NCBI GenBank assembly: GCA_963682025.1
Contig: OY821519.1
Span: forward strand, 167,088,479-167,152,478
Reading direction: 5' to 3'
Origin: Cordilura impudica
Taxonomy: Eukaryota; Arthropoda; Insecta; Diptera; Scathophagidae
DNA length: 64,000 nt
Positions 61,838 to 64,000 of this stretch are shown here, one piece after another. Every line of letters begins with the position of its first letter. The first letter of the stretch is position 1. The position numbers and the translations under genes were made by a program. The notes beneath the pieces are model-generated. The model was not told the DNA's origin, ran no database searches, and saw nothing but the letters and a program-made list of their open reading frames with translations.

Positions 61838-64000
61838 TCAGCAATGTGTGTATTTCTTTATTAAATCTTCTACGCTTATTTCAGTGGCGTAGGTTGAATT
61901 TGGGTACGGATACGTAACTCCTCCCCCTTCTGTCAATCGATCCTCCTGAATCGTTTCATTTATTTTAACTTTTACTGATTTATTCTTTAACAAACAACAC
62001 ACTGCTATTATTGTTATCACTATTATAATTCCTAACGCTGCAATCATTGAATAAGATACATTCTGGTTGTACTTCAACTCTTTAATTTTTTCAATATTCT
62101 TAGAATTTCTTATAGCTATATCTTTAAAGGTTAATTGTTTTGTAAAATTTTGTTCTTGATATTCAATAAAGTTAATATATTTGTCAATGTATTTATCTTT
62201 TTTATTGTAAAATTTTGCATCCTCAATAAAGATTTCACAATTGGAAAACGTCAAAACATTATTTCCATTTATCTTAACACTACTTATTTGATTGCAATTT
62301 GTTATGATTTCCAAATTTTTTGCATATTTAATGATTATCATTTCGTCATCCAAGGATTGAAATGACGTTTTATTGCTTAGAACTAGTGCACAATTACTTT
62401 GGAATATACAATGCTCCGATAATTTTAATTCTTTTAATGCTTTATAATCCTCGAATGCATATATCTTATTTTTAACATTGATAAACATTTCTTGTTTGGC
62501 ATTTATTTCATAGTCATTTACATCCCGTGTAGGTAGAATCAAGTTTACAACAGTTTTTATGTAATTCCTAGGGATTTTTATCGACAAAATCAAACAATCA
62601 TTCTTATATTGTAATATGCCCATCTTAATAAGTTTGAGTTTGTAGAAATCTATTTCGTATTTGTCAATTTCGTCGGTCGTAAGTATTGAAGGATGAAAAA
62701 TACCGTATTTTTCAGATGCAATATTGTCTAAAATGTCGTTTATTTTACTTTCTAAAAATTTTAACTTAAGTATTTGTTCATTAAACCTGAGTCTGTCCCT
62801 GATTAAAATTTCTTATAGCTATATCTTTAAAGGTTAATTGTTTTGTAAAATTTTGTTCTTGATATTCAATAAAGTTAATATATTTGTCAATGTATTTATC
62901 TTTTTTATTGTAAAATTTTGCATCCTCAATAAAGATTTCACAATTGGAAAACGTCAAAACATTATTTCCATTTATCTTAACACTACTTATTTGATTGCAA
63001 TTTGTTATGATTTCCAAATTTTTTGCATATTTAATGATTATCATTTCGTCATCCAAGGATTGAAATGACGTTTTATTGCTTAGAACTAGTGCACAATTAC
63101 TTTGGAATATACAATGCTCCGATAATTTTAATTCTTTTAATGCTTTATAATCCTCGAATGCATATATCTTATTTTTAACATTGATAAACATTTCTTGTTT
63201 GGCATTTATTTCATAGTCATTTACATCCGGTGTAGGTAGAATCAAGTTTACAACAGTTTTTATGTAATTCCTAGGGATTTTTATCGACAAAATCAAACAA
63301 TCATTCTTATATTGTAATATGCCCATCTTAATAAGTTTGAGTTTGTAGAAATCTATTTCGTATTTGTCAATTTCGTCGGTCGTAAGTATTGAAGGATGAA
63401 AAATACCGTATTTTTCAGATGCAATATTGTCTAAAATGTCGTTTATTTTACTTTCTAAAAATTTTAACTTAAGTATTTGTTCATTAAACCTGAGTCTGTC
63501 CCTGATTTCCGTGTTTTGTGTTCCTATTCTATAAAGTTCTGAAGTAATTTCCTTCCTGTCCTCTAGTATGCTATCTCTCAGCATATTTAACGTTTCATTA
63601 AATTGATTACTAATACTTATTTGTTGATTTACTGTTTCGATAGTGTTGTGGTTGTTGCCATTCGTGGCTTCTAGATGATCAAGAATGTTCCGTCTGTCCT
63701 CCTCATCCATCACACCAAACAACCATTTCTGCGCTGAACCCACTACATTCAATAGTCCCCTCTCCTTGCGCCTTCCAAAAGGCACAACAGACCTTATCTT
63801 AGATCTTAGTGCTTTAATTTCCGAGGCTAAAACTGTCTTATAGTTTGTGTTTAAATTCCCTGTATTTTCCTCGAACATGTCTATAATCTTAACTATTTCC
63901 GTTGCTGTATGACATGCAGAACAATGCTAGTTTCGTTAACAATCTCCGTATCAAACATTTTGATGATTGTGTATACATTTTCCTTTGGGATCTGAGTAAG
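61838..64000 (-). pseudogene. E4 envelope-like glycoprotein gene with internal duplication
   Basis: The 5' part (left of 63999) is out of frame with the rest near 63900. From 63878 the frame has a furin-type site (RRKERG) with a fusion-peptide-like stretch (LLNVVGSAQKWLFGVM) and an ectodomain with many Asn. It ends early at 62781 because a 703-bp tandem duplication shifts the frame. The second copy (62623-61838) goes on to a transmembrane helix (MIAALGIIIVITIIAVCCLL) and a short tail. A defective env; described only as found. Confidence 0.8.
62104..63507. repeat. 703-bp tandem duplication inside E4 env
   Basis: 62104-62804 and 62807-63507 are the same but for one base seen at 62526 versus 63229 (CCCGTGTAGG versus CCGGTGTAGG). 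Near-identity indicates a very recent event or an assembly artefact. Confidence 0.9.

Larger units (their letters stand above)
61441..64000 (-). mobile_element. Errantivirus-like element E4, 3' part (continues past window)
   Basis: Minus strand: env (64000-61838) and 3' LTR (about 61820-61441). The gene body continues to the right beyond the window. Env is related to that of E3. It is inserted next to, or into, the roo-like integrase. Confidence 0.75.

Overview
The window looks like a stretch of repeat-rich, AT-rich insect chromosome, most likely from a fly (Diptera). Three things point there: the mobile-element families (I-like and LOA/Bilbo-like LINEs, gypsy/errantivirus-like and BEL/Pao elements including a roo-like one with env, a mariner, a hAT), the (GTCY)n microsatellite elements typical of dipterans, and the only host-type coding sequence, which reads as site-1 protease and Dicer-1. 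The dipteran assignment is an inference. I see no tRNA, rRNA, CRISPR array or bacterial operon.

Layout. 1-3.1 kb: 3' fragment of an I-like LINE, then a short inverted-terminal element with a (GGAC)n tract. 3.1-18.8 kb: a Ty3/gypsy element (E1, minus strand) whose 3' end and flank are present three times in tandem (units of 2082, 2409 and 2082 bp). A second, Mag-like Ty3/gypsy element (E2, 12516-17063, 225-bp LTRs, ATGAT target duplication) is nested inside the first gag zinc knuckle of E1. 18.8-22.6 kb: degenerate repeats and a relic BEL/Pao element. 22.7-24.1 kb: a type-B DNA polymerase relic (Polinton-like) and a MITE. 24.1-28.9 kb: a LOA/Bilbo-like LINE interrupted by the 3' end of another LINE. 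28.9-34.5 kb: a decayed errantivirus-like element (E3) with a mariner inserted in its integrase.

34.5-37.6 kb: noncoding repeats, including an array of short hairpins that share a GTA loop but have different, compensated stems, interrupted by a 211-bp inverted-repeat element with a hammerhead-like motif. 37.6-41.8 kb: an unclassified DNA transposon relic with long inverted repeats and an apparent intron. 42.4-43.3 kb: one intact exon of site-1 protease. 47.2-50.4 kb: a broken copy of the 3' end of Dicer-1 abutting a hAT transposon, partly duplicated in tandem. 50.4-58.8 kb: a BEL/Pao element with nearly identical LTRs, a heavily interrupted gag-pol, one intact extra 3' ORF (zinc knuckles plus protease-like domain) and, between that ORF and the 3' LTR, a second hairpin array with a constant CCTT loop and varied, compensated stems. 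59.4-61.4 kb: pol end and env of a roo-like BEL/Pao element. 61.4-64.0 kb: LTR and env of another errantivirus-like element (E4) with a 703-bp tandem duplication inside env.

Almost all coding sequence here is mobile-element protein in decay, so the genes do not form a pathway. The features most likely to be undescribed are the two constant-loop, covarying hairpin arrays, followed by the Dicer-1 fragment joined to a hAT element, the intact third ORF of the BEL element, and the full/deleted alternation in the tandem E1 units. All family calls come from reading motifs; no search was run.
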